A stretch of DNA of 64,000 bases, from positions 178,701 through 242,700 of the forward strand of contig VWYX01000655.1 of the NCBI GenBank assembly GCA_013396525.1. Direction: 5' to 3'. The notes below the pieces were generated by a model. The model was not told the origin of the DNA. It saw only the letters and a program-made list of their open reading frames with translations, and did not search any database. Below are positions 35,029 to 47,512 of the stretch, one piece after another (within the stretch, counting starts at the first letter, position 1; each line of letters starts with the position of its first letter). Source of the stretch: Chaetorhynchus papuensis (Eukaryota; Chordata; Aves; Passeriformes; Rhipiduridae). Both the position numbers and the translations under genes were made by a program.

Positions 35029-35049
35029 CTTGAGGAGCAGCTCCTCAAG
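35029..35049. repeat. Near-perfect palindrome, 10-bp arms, 1-base centre
   Basis: CTTGAGGAGC and GCTCCTCAAG face each other across a single A. It lies in a GC-richer stretch (34740-35060) without a recognised gene. Confidence 0.85.
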
Positions 35050-38000
35050 CCCTGTGACTCCTTTGGTAATGCTCAGGTAATTTATCAGTGAGGCACTGGT
35101 CTTAGAACACTTTTTCCTCTCTGGCAGGAAAAGGATTACCTATCCAGCTATTGGAAACATTAAAAAAATTCATAGTAATGAATCTCTTTCTGTTGCCTTC
35201 ATTATTGTGTGAACCACAACAATTTTAAAGATACAAGTATTTTCCATCAAGACTATGAATAACAGCACTTGGCAAAAAATCCCTATAACAAAGAATGAGC
35301 CTCCAACTTTTTTTGTGACTTTACATACAATGTGCCTTAATTACTGGCAAGCATGTCAAGAGTCTATTCCCACATGTGTCAACACTTTCTTAATACACTA
35401 TAATTCATCATGTTAGTATGGCAGAAACAAGGTACTCTACATCTTTACACACATCCTTCTCCAACTTCTAGTCCTGAACTGAGTATTAAATGAGCAGAAA
35501 GTCTTCATCTAGCAAACAAAGAACAGACCACAGCATCGAAACAGTAAGGTCCCCTGAGTCAATCAAAGTCATACATCACAGAGCACTTTATCATATTCTT
35601 CACAACACTGTCTAAATCCAAGAAGCACTGCTTTATTGTCAAAAGGACATTCACTTAATAACAGCAGTAAATCCAGAAAGGCAGGCTAATTTTAGACAGA
35701 AAACTTGGCTAAGAGAGAACCCTATCGTTTCCCGCTCCTGACATTTTTATTCATTGAGTTCATTTTCATGCTAGTTGTGTGATTAAATGCAGATAGGGAT
35801 TTATTTCCTTTTAATAAAAAAATACAAGTTTCTGAAAAAAGCCAAAATTGCAAATAAGGCACCTGATCCTTTTCCCACAGAAATAAACAATAGTTTTGCT
35901 GTTGGCTTCAGCGATGACAGGAATCAAATCCATGAATCTCTGTTGGAAGAAAAGGTTAAAATTCCATTGGAAAACTCTTCTTGGACCATACATTAACTCT
36001 GGCAGTTCTGGGGGCAACCAAGAACCAGCACGATTTCTTTCCTATTCTGCCTGCACGTATGTGCAAATGTATGCGGTGGTATAGGGAGCCATTTCATAAA
36101 GAAGCAAGTGAAAATAAATCTGTCCTCAGTGTGTTGAAGTGAAATGTTTTATTTGCACTCATAAACCAAAGTGCTTGCTGTATTTTTGCATTGCAGTTTT
36201 ATTATCAACAGTGATACAATCTCCCTTCCTTATGCATAGATAGTTGTACAGAGCCAAGAATCTTAGATGAAGGGAAGAGGTACCATGTAGTGAAAGTAAA
36301 CATGAGAAATGCTGAGTCTTTTGAAGAACTGAGCTCCAGAGACAGTGTATATATTCCCTATTAGTCATTCACCCAAAAGTAACTGGGTTCTATATACACT
36401 CAGAACAAGATCCAATTCTTTTCTTGGGTAGCAATTACTTGGGTAGAAATTGCTTGAATTCCACTAATAACCAAATTTTGATCTTGTTTATGCCACTTTT
36501 AAAATGCCAGGGCTCTGCTGAGTCAGCTGAATTATTCTGTAGTAACAAGCTTGAAAGACATTTTAAAAGGTGGTGCTCAGAGAATTGGGTATTTTTAAAA
36601 TGATTTGTGTTCTTCCACAGGCAAAATGAAAAAAAAAAAAAATAGTAAAAGTGAAAAATATAGTTTCCTTCGTGCTGCACATTGCTCTGCACTGGCAGTA
36701 CAAAAGCAGCTGTATTTCTACCATAACTGTCCTGACTGAATGGGCTTTGTGGCAGGAGAACAGGACAAGAACTCCTCCGCCCACTTTTTCATCTGCTCCA
36801 CAGATGCTTCCTACGGCTTTTCTGTTACTGGATGGTAGCAGGCAAATCTGGGAAAATAATTCCTAATAAGAAACTCAATAAATTTCACCTCCTCTCTTCT
36901 GTTCACGAAGTTTCCATCATCTGACCATAATTTTTGTTCATTTACTCATTACTGAAATTTATTTGGAGTGATTCATCAGATAATCTCTATGAATAATTCT
37001 TGGTCTGTAGCTTGTTTGCAATCAGTTGGCCATGAGCATATTGATACTTGAAATTCAAGCTCTTTTGGCTGCATGCAAAGAATGATCCCTAAACGACTGT
37101 GTTTGACATTCAGAATCTTTTTTTCCAACGCAATTTCTCTCCATTAAAAGTCTCAACTTTGACTTTGCACAGATATTCTGCATTATTAATTTTAGGTGAT
37201 TTTAGGTGACCATATCTTGCTGCAGAAGTATCATGTTCAAGTATTCATAGAAAACGAAAACAAGAGGATTTGCAAATGCGGGTCAGGCCAAATTTCTGTC
37301 CATACTGAATGAATGTTTTCAGGACCTCATGCAGAAGTGACAAGCTTATGTTGCAGCTTTGGCATTATTCTGCTCCTAATTAATTTCATTGTAGTTCTAC
37401 AACTGATGTGAGAGAATGATAAACCTATTCTTAAGCATAGATGTAGATGTTTTCTGTCTTCTGTGCATGTATTCATCTGCAGACTCTTTATGGTACGTGC
37501 GAAAAGGTTGTGTTATCATCGCTTCATGTGTAAAACACATTATGAAAACACTGGTGTATTTGATCCAAAGTAGAGCACACACATAATATAATGTGGTTTG
37601 GACCCAAATATGTTTACTGCATCTGCCAGAACTTAAAATGACAATAGAGCTTATTTCTTAAGGCAATCGTTTGATTAAACAGGAACATTCCAAGCTTTTC
37701 TGACAGTTTCTAAATGAGTCAATAGGAGGTTTGGAGTTTTTTTCAAATGTGTGATTCAGTGAACAGAGCAAAGTGCAAGGATTCTTCAGGGTAAAGATGG
37801 GCTTGGAAAAGCTTCGTCCCTCCCCTACCATACCTTTTTGGAAAAAACTGTCTCAGTCAGGATGGTTGGGTGTTTCTTGCACTATTGAATAGGATTGCCA
37901 GAAGGAGCCTATTCCTCAAGGCACTGACTGCAGCCAAGTTCTGGTCTGTTCTGTACATGGTAAAGCTATGTTGCTTAGCTTTCAAAATATAAAATAACCT

Positions 38001-38754
38001 ATTCATCTCAAATCTCAAAGGCTACATTTAATCCTGTTACTGTCTTTACTAGATCACTAGGTAACTCCTGAAGCAGACTTCCTGTATCAAACAGGTCTGT
38101 ACTCCCCTGTAGGTGATAGAGACCGTAGGGAAGAAAGACACTTTCCCCTCACCCTCCTCATCAGTTTTAATTGAAAAATATGTGCCAAATTTTTTTCTTC
38201 ATAGAATTAATATTTTTTCATTTTGTGGGCTGATAAATGTTGTCTGGCAACTCTGGATGCGTTTTCACCAGCAACTGGAAACTGCACACATTAGAAATCT
38301 CTATTACAGACAAGCTGATTACAGCCCTTGCCCCCTGATGAGGATTGTCTGGTCTAATGAGAGTGAGCTATTTCACTTCTACCAAAGGAAAGTTATTGCT
38401 TGTGATTCCTTGGCTAGTAGTAGTTCCTTCAAACCCAGTGTGAGTGTTTCCTTACACAAGCCCTAACAACCTACAGAGCCTATGAGTATGATGCCCATTT
38501 ACACCAAGGGCAGTGTAAGTAAACACCTTCAGGTACCTACTAAATTACACTTTGAAGCTCTTTACATTGCTAAGCTTATAAGGTAGCTTTAATGTAACAG
38601 AGAACCAGGACAAATTCAGTCATCATATAGCAGTCAGAGAACAGTCAGGGCAGGCACCCATTGCCCTTCTCCACAGTATTTTGCAGACACTGGTCCTCTC
38701 CAGTTTCCCTGTTTTGGGATACAGATAAGTCATTGTTTAGGAATGGCGCTCCCA

Positions 38755-39181
38755 AATTTAGTGCTCCCACAGAGATCTCCAAACCACATGCTGCTCACTC
38801 GCTCACTCCCCTCTCTTGCCCTGCAGCAGGCTGGAGAGGAGAATTGGAGGCACAAAAGGTGAAAATCACGGGCTAAGAACAATTTACTAGAAACAGCAAT
38901 GAGATAAGAAAGTGAACAATAACAGCAACATTGTTAATATCAAGCTGTACGAGACAGGCACGTGATTCTCATGGGATCCCTTGGAACCGGTGTTTCCCTA
39001 CTCCTCCCTCTGCCACTCTTACTTGGCTGGAAAGGACCTCTTCTGTCCGGAAGAGAGTCCCTTTCCCCCACCCCCAGCAACGACGTGAGGTGGTATAAAA
39101 TAACCTCTGGGTCCCGGCCATGGGCCATGCCCCCTCCTGGCTACTGCAAAAATTAACTCTCTGCTGGCCAGAGCAAAGATG
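38755..39181 (-). mobile_element. Solo LTR of an avian endogenous retrovirus, degraded
   Basis: Read on the minus strand this follows an LTR family abundant in neoavian genomes. On the plus strand, CTACTGCAAAAATTAACTCT and TGGCC near 39180 correspond to the LTR start (complement of TGTCCTGG and AGAGTTAATTTT). GACGTGAGGTGGTATAAAAT corresponds to its mid part. GGGCTAAGAACAATTTACTA with ACAATAACAGCAACA corresponds to the polyadenylation region, and GCTGCTCACTCGCTCACTCC to the 3' end. At about 430 bp it is shorter than the roughly 600 bp I expect, so internal deletions are likely. No gag, pol or env sequence flanks it on either side, so it is a solo LTR. Boundaries are approximate and no target duplication could be confirmed. 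Confidence 0.75.
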
Positions 39182-42100
39182 AGGTAGCATCTTGGAGAAT
39201 CAGGGACAAAGAAGAGACACCCCCTAGCTCTGTAGTTATTAGGGATGTGAGAAACCCTGGTGCAAGTTCATGCTCTGATGGAGCAGACTGGAGTCTCTTG
39301 CAGTGAAGGTTGCCATACTGAGGGCACAGGGCTTATTTCTTCTGCCAAGCTGAGCCTGTGGATGTGACGAGCCCTACAGTCCCCAGGTTAGCAAATCAGA
39401 CTGTAAATAGAGGAGAAATGCCTGCTGCCTCTGTTGTGGTGATGTGATAGACTGGAATTTGACTTACTGGTTTGGGACTAGCCTTCAAATCCTTTCTTGA
39501 GAAAAAAGCAAGTGAATAACTTGAAAAAGAGAGTGTTATTCCCTGTCCCACCTCTTATCCAAAACATGTGACATATGCAAGAAGAAAACCCAGCAATTTT
39601 GCTTGCTGTGCTATCCCCACATCTCCCTGTAGCCAGGATATATTAGCTGGATTGTAAGGATTAGGAGAATCAATCTCATTGCCTCCTGGTTAGGTCACAG
39701 ATCAAGTGTTGAATTCCTTCCAAGGAGACTTGTATTAATTTAGAAAAGGACCCTGAACCCTCTTTCTTATAAACGTGATAAATATTCTTCCCACTAAGAT
39801 TGGACACAAAGGAGGCAGTGGTATACTTACAATTGCTACTTCTTCGATCCACATCTGTGACAAGATGGATTTATCCAATATGCCTGGAGAAACAAGTACT
39901 TCTGGAAAAGAACAGCTCAGAACTGCCCCTAGAGCTATCCAAAAGCTCAATGGCATTTCACAGGTCTGAATTTTGGAGTGAGGCACCTGAGGTGACTGTT
40001 GATCACCAATTCATTTCACCACCCCCTGCTCTCCCCACTGTTTTCACAGTTGTAGTCCAGTGATTTTTGTCTGTTCATGAAGATGATCCCATTAATGGCA
40101 TGACCAAAAGAGCATCACCTCATTTTCTGTCCTGGCATTTCCTTCAAACACAGGAACTTTTATCCTGGACTTTTCCAGCCCTCATATGTAAGGTAAACCA
40201 TACTAGAGGATGCAGGATCCTTTCTCCTTTACAATGCCTGGCACAAGGCAGGACAGCAGAAAAGTTAGCTTCGCTCTGTGTGTCACCAAGTACCTAGTGA
40301 CAGAAAAACTGCAGTATTTTTGACTTGTATAATGGAGGCTTTACTTTTTCTGTAAACTATACAATGGCATATTCAATAATTACAGTCCGATGAGAATTGT
40401 CCAAGTAAGTGCACATTGTGTTTCATTGCCCTTACTTTTTATTGTTGTTCTTCACTTGCTTTAATTTGGTAAATTTGGTTATTTGAATAGAGTCTCCAGT
40501 TCTTAGTGTGTAATAGGGAGGACTTACTGATCAATTTGTTAGCTTAGTTATAAATAGTGAAAAATCTCCTGGCCAGTCAAAGTCATTCATTAGTATGGGT
40601 GTTTTAGAAACAGTTATTCAGCCCCACCACAGAGAAAGAAAATAACTTGTGGTGAGGGGAAAAGAAATATTTATTTGTCATGTGTGCAGAACATGTAACA
40701 AACCAATCTCAAGAGCCAAGAACAGCTTTCCACTACAGGGAATAAGACATCCATTACCATTCCCTCTGCTCTTCCCCTTTACCTCTGCTATTTGGAAAAC
40801 CATTTCCTGCTTTCCCTACTGCTCCTCTACCCAAGCCTCAAAGTCTTCGCCTTTCCTAGTGCTTGCTCTTTCACTTCTGTATTTGATTCAGCTTTTACGA
40901 GGCCTTGAGTTGACCCCTTCCCCTATGCTTCCATAAGATTCTAGCTGAACAATTTTGTTGTTCTTTGCCATGCACTTGGTTGACTATTGAGGTTGCAGCT
41001 GCTGTTGTAGGACAAGCCAAAGATGGAGGTAGGGGGGGTCTTTCATGTCTGGAACATCATGGAGTTTTCAGAGGAGCTTCTTCAGCATGTGAGAGGGCAA
41101 CAAGATGAATAAAAGACTTGGGATTAAGTACAGAAAAATTTAGAGGGGCATGAGGATGTTTTCCTGATGTGATTAATCTGAAGTGGTTCTTAGGTGTGCA
41201 GATGACAGTGCTTACAGACCATCTCCTTCCCCAGCACAGTGTGACACTCCACCCAGAGCTTCAAGAGTTCTGTCCAAAACTTCAGCAGACCTTTAGTGGG
41301 TGGCAGACTCCACTTTCTCAGGCAGAGACCATTTACAAACTGTGCCTACCTGGATGTTCTGCTGACAGTAGCAGAGCTGTCTGTGCTGCGCTCTGCAGGT
41401 GTGAAGCTGCACAGGTGCCTTCAATGCCCTGGGGAGATGAGAGGGGATGGCAAGAAGTGGAGGATGCAAATACCAGCCCAGCCTCTGGATGTAGGATGCT
41501 GACACATCTGGTGGGACAGTACTTTCTCTACAATGTCTCCTCTGCAAAAGGGCAGCGTGTGGCTGGATGGAAACATCACAGGAGCAGGGCCAGCCCATGT
41601 CCTGCCACATGGAGCATGTTGGAAAAGCAAGATACAATGCTGTGACTGACTGGAAGAGCCTTGGTTATTACAAGGACAGATTGTGTGCAGCAGTGATTAA
41701 AACAATTGGACAACAGCTACAAATCAAAACAATAGAGAAAAAGTTGGTGGGAGTAAAAGCTACAATGTAAAATATAAGGGATTCCACCATACAAAGTAGT
41801 ATCCACTAGACCCACACCAGGTCAAATTTGTGTTTAAATCCACTTCCCTGATGATTTGTAGCTAGTCTGGCAATTCTTCTTTGCTATGTGGTATTTTCCC
41901 ATTCCTTTTTTTTTTTTTTAAGTCACTGTAAAACTTTCGTCATGACAAATGTCTGGACACTCCACCTTTCTCTCCACACAACCTCACTTTTTTAAAGAAT
42001 CAGTCCATCAGTCAGAAGAGGAGGTTTTTTTCCTACCAGTAGTTCATCATGGGGCAGTAGGCAGCTAGGTCTGCTGAGAGCAGTATCTCCAGCTAAGCAA

Positions 42101-45100
42101 AATGTCTTTCCTCTTGCCATGTGCAGAGACTGTGAAGCTGCAGATCCACCAGCCATGCCAGCACCTTCTGTTTAAAATCTATTTTTCCTTTGGGTTTGGG
42201 CCAACAGTTCAAAGCCAATTGCAGTGGTTGAGTGCAGACTTCTACGAAATGGCTTTCTCGGGTAGTGTCTAATACCTTTCCTTGACAGCCTTGTCAGTAC
42301 CGGAGTATGTTTCCACATTTTGGCTCGAGGTTAAACACATTCAACATGTTGTGCAAAATGGAGGCTCAAATACAAAATGGAATTCACAGTTTGAGACTGC
42401 TGGATCCCACTGTGTCATGGCATAAATGGTACTCCTCCAGCTGCCTGGAATGGCAGGCTCTCCACTGGTCTCTCTGCTCTGGAGCGAATACAGTAAAACT
42501 AGATAGGGAGGTGGACAATAAAAAAAGATTGGAGGCATGGAATGACTTCCATATGAATAGGGAATGAAAAGGTTGGGATCATTTGGAGAGGAAATGAAAA
42601 AGTATACGGTAGATCTATCCAAGCTAGTTAATAGGCCTGAGAAGATAAATCAGATGCTCTTCCTTACCATTTTTCCTTACACATAAAAAAAAAAAATCCC
42701 AGGGGAATACAGTGAAACTGAGACAGCAAATTAAAATTTATAAACAATTGCACAACAGGTATTTACCTTATGAAAGTCATTATTCTGGGATATCACTGAG
42801 ATCAGGAAGACAGAAGACATGAAAGAGGCTGAAATTTATCTGTAGGGGAAACACCCGTGGGATCTTAACTATGAATAAATAAATAGAAATAAAAGCCCTA
42901 AGCTACTCTAGACTTGGTGGGAGACAGGTAAAACCTTTCTTTTGTTTACTGAACCTAGTTTCTGTGTATTTGGAAACTATTTGCTGTCCCTGATCATGCC
43001 CTGGCAACCATCTGAAAGGAAAGTGTCTCAGGAGGATGGAGATGAGGGAGAGGTGTTGGTGGCCTCTTCTCTGTGCCAATGCTTTGAGGATTGTGGCCAT
43101 CAGCACCTTTTGAAACCACTGGCAGATGTTAGCCTTTGTTGGATTGTTGGGTTTGGCATAAGGGAAATACAGAGTGATGAGGCATCAGGGACAGGACCTA
43201 ACTGTGTGGTAGGTCCTTGTCGGTGGGAATATCCACAGCTCCCAAGACCTCTTGGTCTGTAGATGCCCCTGACATGGATAAATAACTATAGGGCCCCTAG
43301 GCCAAAATCCAAAGAAGGATGTGGATGCCTAATGTATGATTTAAACTGTCACCAGGTGCCGAAATTTGAGCCAAAAAAGCTCTTAGGGTCCTGCAACTCT
43401 GCAGCTGTGTACACTGAGCAGTCCTGCTGGTTTGGCTGAGCTGAACCTACATCTTTCAAGAGCTAGAGTTCAGGAGTCTCCATTTTTGGGGAAAGTGTCC
43501 AGAGCAGAAGACTGCAGAACCTGTCCTGTCCTTTCTCTGGCCTCATGAACTCTCCTTTTTCTGTTGGCCCAGGAGGCTTTTCTTCATCAGGAGATGTGGG
43601 AGCTGCTCCACCCACCTCCCAGGGAAACAAGCAATTGATGCAGTCCACAGATGGGTGGCTAGGACATCTTCATGGAAATGGGTGATATGGAATCTGACCA
43701 CCCAAAGACAAGGGAATTAACCTCTTTCTTTAAGGAAATCACAGGGTAACTGCTAAGCTGTTATATATAAGACTCTCATCACCCCCCCTGCTAATGAAGG
43801 CATCACAAGCTTCCATGATTATCAGGAAACTATAGGTGTGCTTTGAATATATTTACTGGATCCAGCCTCCTTGAACTGAGGCACGAGTCATGAATCTCAC
43901 AGTCTTTGGCAGAGATGGAGAAAAAGTATTTGGCTCAGCCAGTATCATGGTTCCATTGGGCATGCTTTGTAGCAGAAATGTTGACGCCAAACTAAGCTTT
44001 CCTGTGCAAACTTAAGCGCTTACAGACTCTCAGACATCTAAAGGATTAAGCAAATCCTTTGTGGATCACATATTTGGACATGGGTGACTAAATTCCGCCT
44101 AAAGTGCTTGAGAAGTTGGTTTGTGCACATTGTAATTTTCCAGTTCCTTCCAACTAATCCTTTGGTGTTATATTGGTGATAATTACTTCTCTGTCTTTGA
44201 GTGTCTGTCTCAAAGGGATCTGTCTTCTCAGTAGCATAACGCTTTGCGCAACTGGTAGAAACCATCTTCTCTCTCAAACCTCCTCACTTATTAAAACAGC
44301 CAAATTCAGAGCAATTTTTCGCATTCCGGATTTAGTTCTGAAGTTTGCTGTCTCCCTTTCTGAAGTAATGAACAGCTCCTGCACCTCATCTGTTTTTTCT
44401 CATCCATTTCAGCTGGTGTGATGCAAGATGTTGTTTCTTTCTATGAGCTTTACCTTGTTTCTGTGACAGAATTACATGTACAAGAGGATTAAATCTCTGG
44501 GAAAGACACATCAATGTCACTGAGTGTTCTCAACAGCTTAAAGGAAAACCAAGTACTTTGTCTAACTGTGTACCTCTTGCAACCGGAATACAAATGTTCT
44601 GAACCTGTGAGGAAAGAGACGTGAGTTTTCTACCATTGACAGAGAACTGAAGAGCTGTGTAGGTAAAGACAATCGTTATGGTTCTGCTGCTCAGCCACTG
44701 TGCTCCCCACAGAAAAGCCATGCCGCTGTTCTGCTGTTTTTCATGAAAGACCGACTCCTTTTCTAGCTGGTTGTACCCTGTGGGAGCTGCTCCAGGAGTT
44801 TTTCTAGCTGGGCCAAGATTTGGGAGGGTGAAGACCAGCTCCTCATCAGGAGCAGGCAGGCGGCAAAGACTGCTTGTTTCAAAGGATGAAGAGCAGTGAA
44901 ATATCCAGGGCGAGATTCATCCTGGCTAGCTGCTGATGTCACGAGTAGAGGCATTCACACCTGTGTTAGTCGTCTAGCTCTCCCAAGAGCCCATGGAGAC
45001 CTAGTTCTGGGTTAGATTAAGATTAAATGTGTCCAAAAGCATCTGTTTCTCCCCTCTGCCCCTATGCCAAATGAGGCCTGTGCTATCGAGGTCAGACATA

Positions 45101-47434
45101 GACTTATACACCCAACCTACTCCATCCTCAGCAGGTGCTTGTTAAAGTTGAGGTGGGTGGAAGCCTCTCAGCTGAGTCTGGCTGCATCCATAGAACTTGC
45201 CTCAGTGTGTACAGTGTGCTGCTGCTCCAGAGAGGGAGAGCAGCTGTCCCCAACACATTTGCTTTGCTGCCTGCTACTTGTGCCAGAAGGGTGGTGGCAC
45301 ATCTGCCTCCCTCTCCAGTCACATCTGGTTGAGATGCAGTAACAGATTCTCTGTACAAGGCACCTCCTGAGGGCTATGAGGGGAAGACTCTGCTGCAGCA
45401 TTTGAAGCAAGGGTGGCCAGCAAGAGACATGCCTCTTTGTCTCACTTTGTTTTCACCCACATGTAGCTGCTTATAGAATGAGATCCGGCCCTCTAGGAAG
45501 TACACATGCTTGCATGTGTTGGATGCACACACATAGATGTGTGTTTGGAGGTGGTTTATTGAGAATTAAAAATGCTTCTTTTTGCCTCAGACAGTGCTTC
45601 CAGTGCTTGCCTTTTCAGTTGGGGGGACTGTGTTTTTAATCTCGCTAATACAAAGAAAACAATGGACCTCTTTCTCTGCTAGCTGTAAAGGGTCATAAGT
45701 AAAATGAGTTTTGGCAGACTCGTTCCAACTAGACATGCAACCACATGCAAAAATGACTCTAAATTTAGTATGTCATTTGTCAGGGTTAACCCTTCCCCTC
45801 CTCAAAGGAAAGGGGCTTGTTTTCTATCTTCTTGTAGTCTGTATTTGGAAATTTGTCTTGCCTCTATAAAACTCTAAACTGCAGGAATTTTTAGTGGCCT
45901 TTTGTTTTATAAGCCTTTATTTCTCTTCAGAGTTATGATAAAGGCAACTTTATCCCTGCTTCTGGGAATGGGACACAGTACTTTCATGCAAGAACGGGTA
46001 CCCCTAAAACCAAGGAATGTGTTTTCCTCCCCTGAAAGTGTTTTCACTCCCTGTTCTGTTCTGATGGGGGAGGGTGGGGTGGGATGGTCTTTCTTTTTTG
46101 TATGGACCCTAAAAACCATTGGACTCAAACGTGTATATTTCTGCAAGTCCCGGTTACCGACATGAAAGCAGTTTAATGGAATAAGGTTACCGCTGTGAGA
46201 AATCACTGAACTTAAGTCAGTCCAGAAGTCTTTGAGAAATATTATATTGCACCTGAGACTTTAAACACACAGCCATTGGTGTAATACCTGCTACAGCAGG
46301 AGAAACAGGAACTGACCTTCATCTGCAGCTATTTCCAGCAGGAAAAGAAACACTGAAAACATCCCAGTCCATTTTCCAGCCTGTGAAGTTTCTGATGTTA
46401 TTGAGTGCTGTTTTATATGGTTATCGTGGATAAACAAGCAAGGGGTTCAATGCAACATGTAGTTCACAAAAATTCTTGGTTTACTCTGAGAAAATTGTAT
46501 CAATAGAGCAGTGCTAGTAATTATGCTGGGGAAGGCAAATGACTTGGATGTATGAGAGAAAGTGGTGTCTTACCTACTTTGAAATGCATTTCTTGGAAAA
46601 GTTGGTCTGAACCGGTCTGATTCTGTCTGTGTTTCTCCCTCTTACTCTCTTTCCCCTCCCACAATCAAGAAAACACCATTCCCAGAAATCCCAGAGGACA
46701 TTTCTAATTCAAAGCAATGATCATGAGTCATTCCTGTATATTAAGTGAAACACTCTTGCTTGCCTCCCAAGGGATAAAGTGATTAAACCCAATAGAGAAG
46801 GGCCCAGGAACTCCTGCTGTCCCCGCAACCTTGAAATTAAAAATCAAGAAGATAAGTTAGTGGTACAGTATTTTCTTTCAAAACACATCTCTCCCTGAAC
46901 TACCAGAACCCACATACAAAGAGACAGAAAATGGATTGCATTGCTGACAGTTTAAGATTCAGATTTTTTCAACTGAGGTTGTTTGTTCTCCCGAACAAAC
47001 TGTACACTACACTGTCCTGTTGTCTGGGACATAATGGAATATAATGTTAGCCTCGGACAGTGGTTGTTGAGCCAGTGCCAGCCTCACTAATGAGCATGTG
47101 GTTTCAATAATAATATGGCTACTTGTAACATGGCTGGCCACAAGCCAAGCACTTAATACGGAGGGGGCAACAGATGTAAAAAAGTACCATCCCTGACATG
47201 ATTGCATTTCCAAAAATTCTCTGGCAAAAAAGTTAAGACTCAGCAAATCGGGATAATGAAGAATCTCCCCATATCAGGAAAGGATGAAGCTCTGAAAAAT
47301 GAATAGGAACCCTGTGAGCTTTGTGCTCACATGGTAAAAAATAAGAAATATAAGAACAGGGGTGATAAAAGAACTGATTATTCTTCTTTATGGAAAAAAA
47401 TCAGGCTGGTAATGGAAGGTGCTGGATAGTTAGA
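39182..47434. other. Single-copy noncoding DNA
   Basis: No gene or interspersed repeat was recognised. The longest frame in the window (158 codons, 41169-41645, plus) lies here. It overlaps a 114-codon minus frame, has no domain, and neither its start nor its ends coincide with good splice or initiation signals. The stretch 39660-39960 is conserved-looking. T13 lies at 41907-41919 and A12 at 42686-42697. Confidence 0.5.
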
Positions 47435-47512
47435 TTTCCCTTTCCCTTTCCCTTTCCCTTTCCCTTTCCCTTTCCCTTTCCCTTTCCCTTTCCCTTTCCC
47501 TTTCCCTTTCCC
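47435..47512 (+). repeat. (TTTCCC)13 hexanucleotide array
   Basis: Thirteen perfect TTTCCC copies, 78 bp, with no interruption, flanked by unrelated sequence. The strand is pure pyrimidine. The open frame crossing it encodes alternating Pro-Phe, a trivial result of the repeat. The complete homogeneity suggests recent expansion and likely length variation between individuals. It is not a telomere repeat. Confidence 0.98.

Larger units (their letters stand above)
30213..38754. other. Single-copy noncoding DNA with hairpins
   Basis: No gene was recognised. An old palindromic-element remnant at 31293-31400 and three perfect inverted repeats (30937, 34656, 35029) are listed separately. A minus-strand ATG-plus-donor segment lies at 33833-33893. 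Conserved-looking AT-rich blocks lie at about 33290-33540 and 36900-37250; the latter holds ATGCAAAG and a doubled ATTTTAGGTG at 37189-37208. T- or A-runs of 8-15 occur at 31886, 31931, 32171, 32390 and 36629. Confidence 0.5.

Noticed and set aside
41169..41645. Longest open frame, 158 codons, plus strand
   Set aside because: No domain or signal, overlaps 114- and 69-codon minus frames in GC-richer DNA, and its ends do not match splice sites. One frame of this length is expected by chance in 64 kb.
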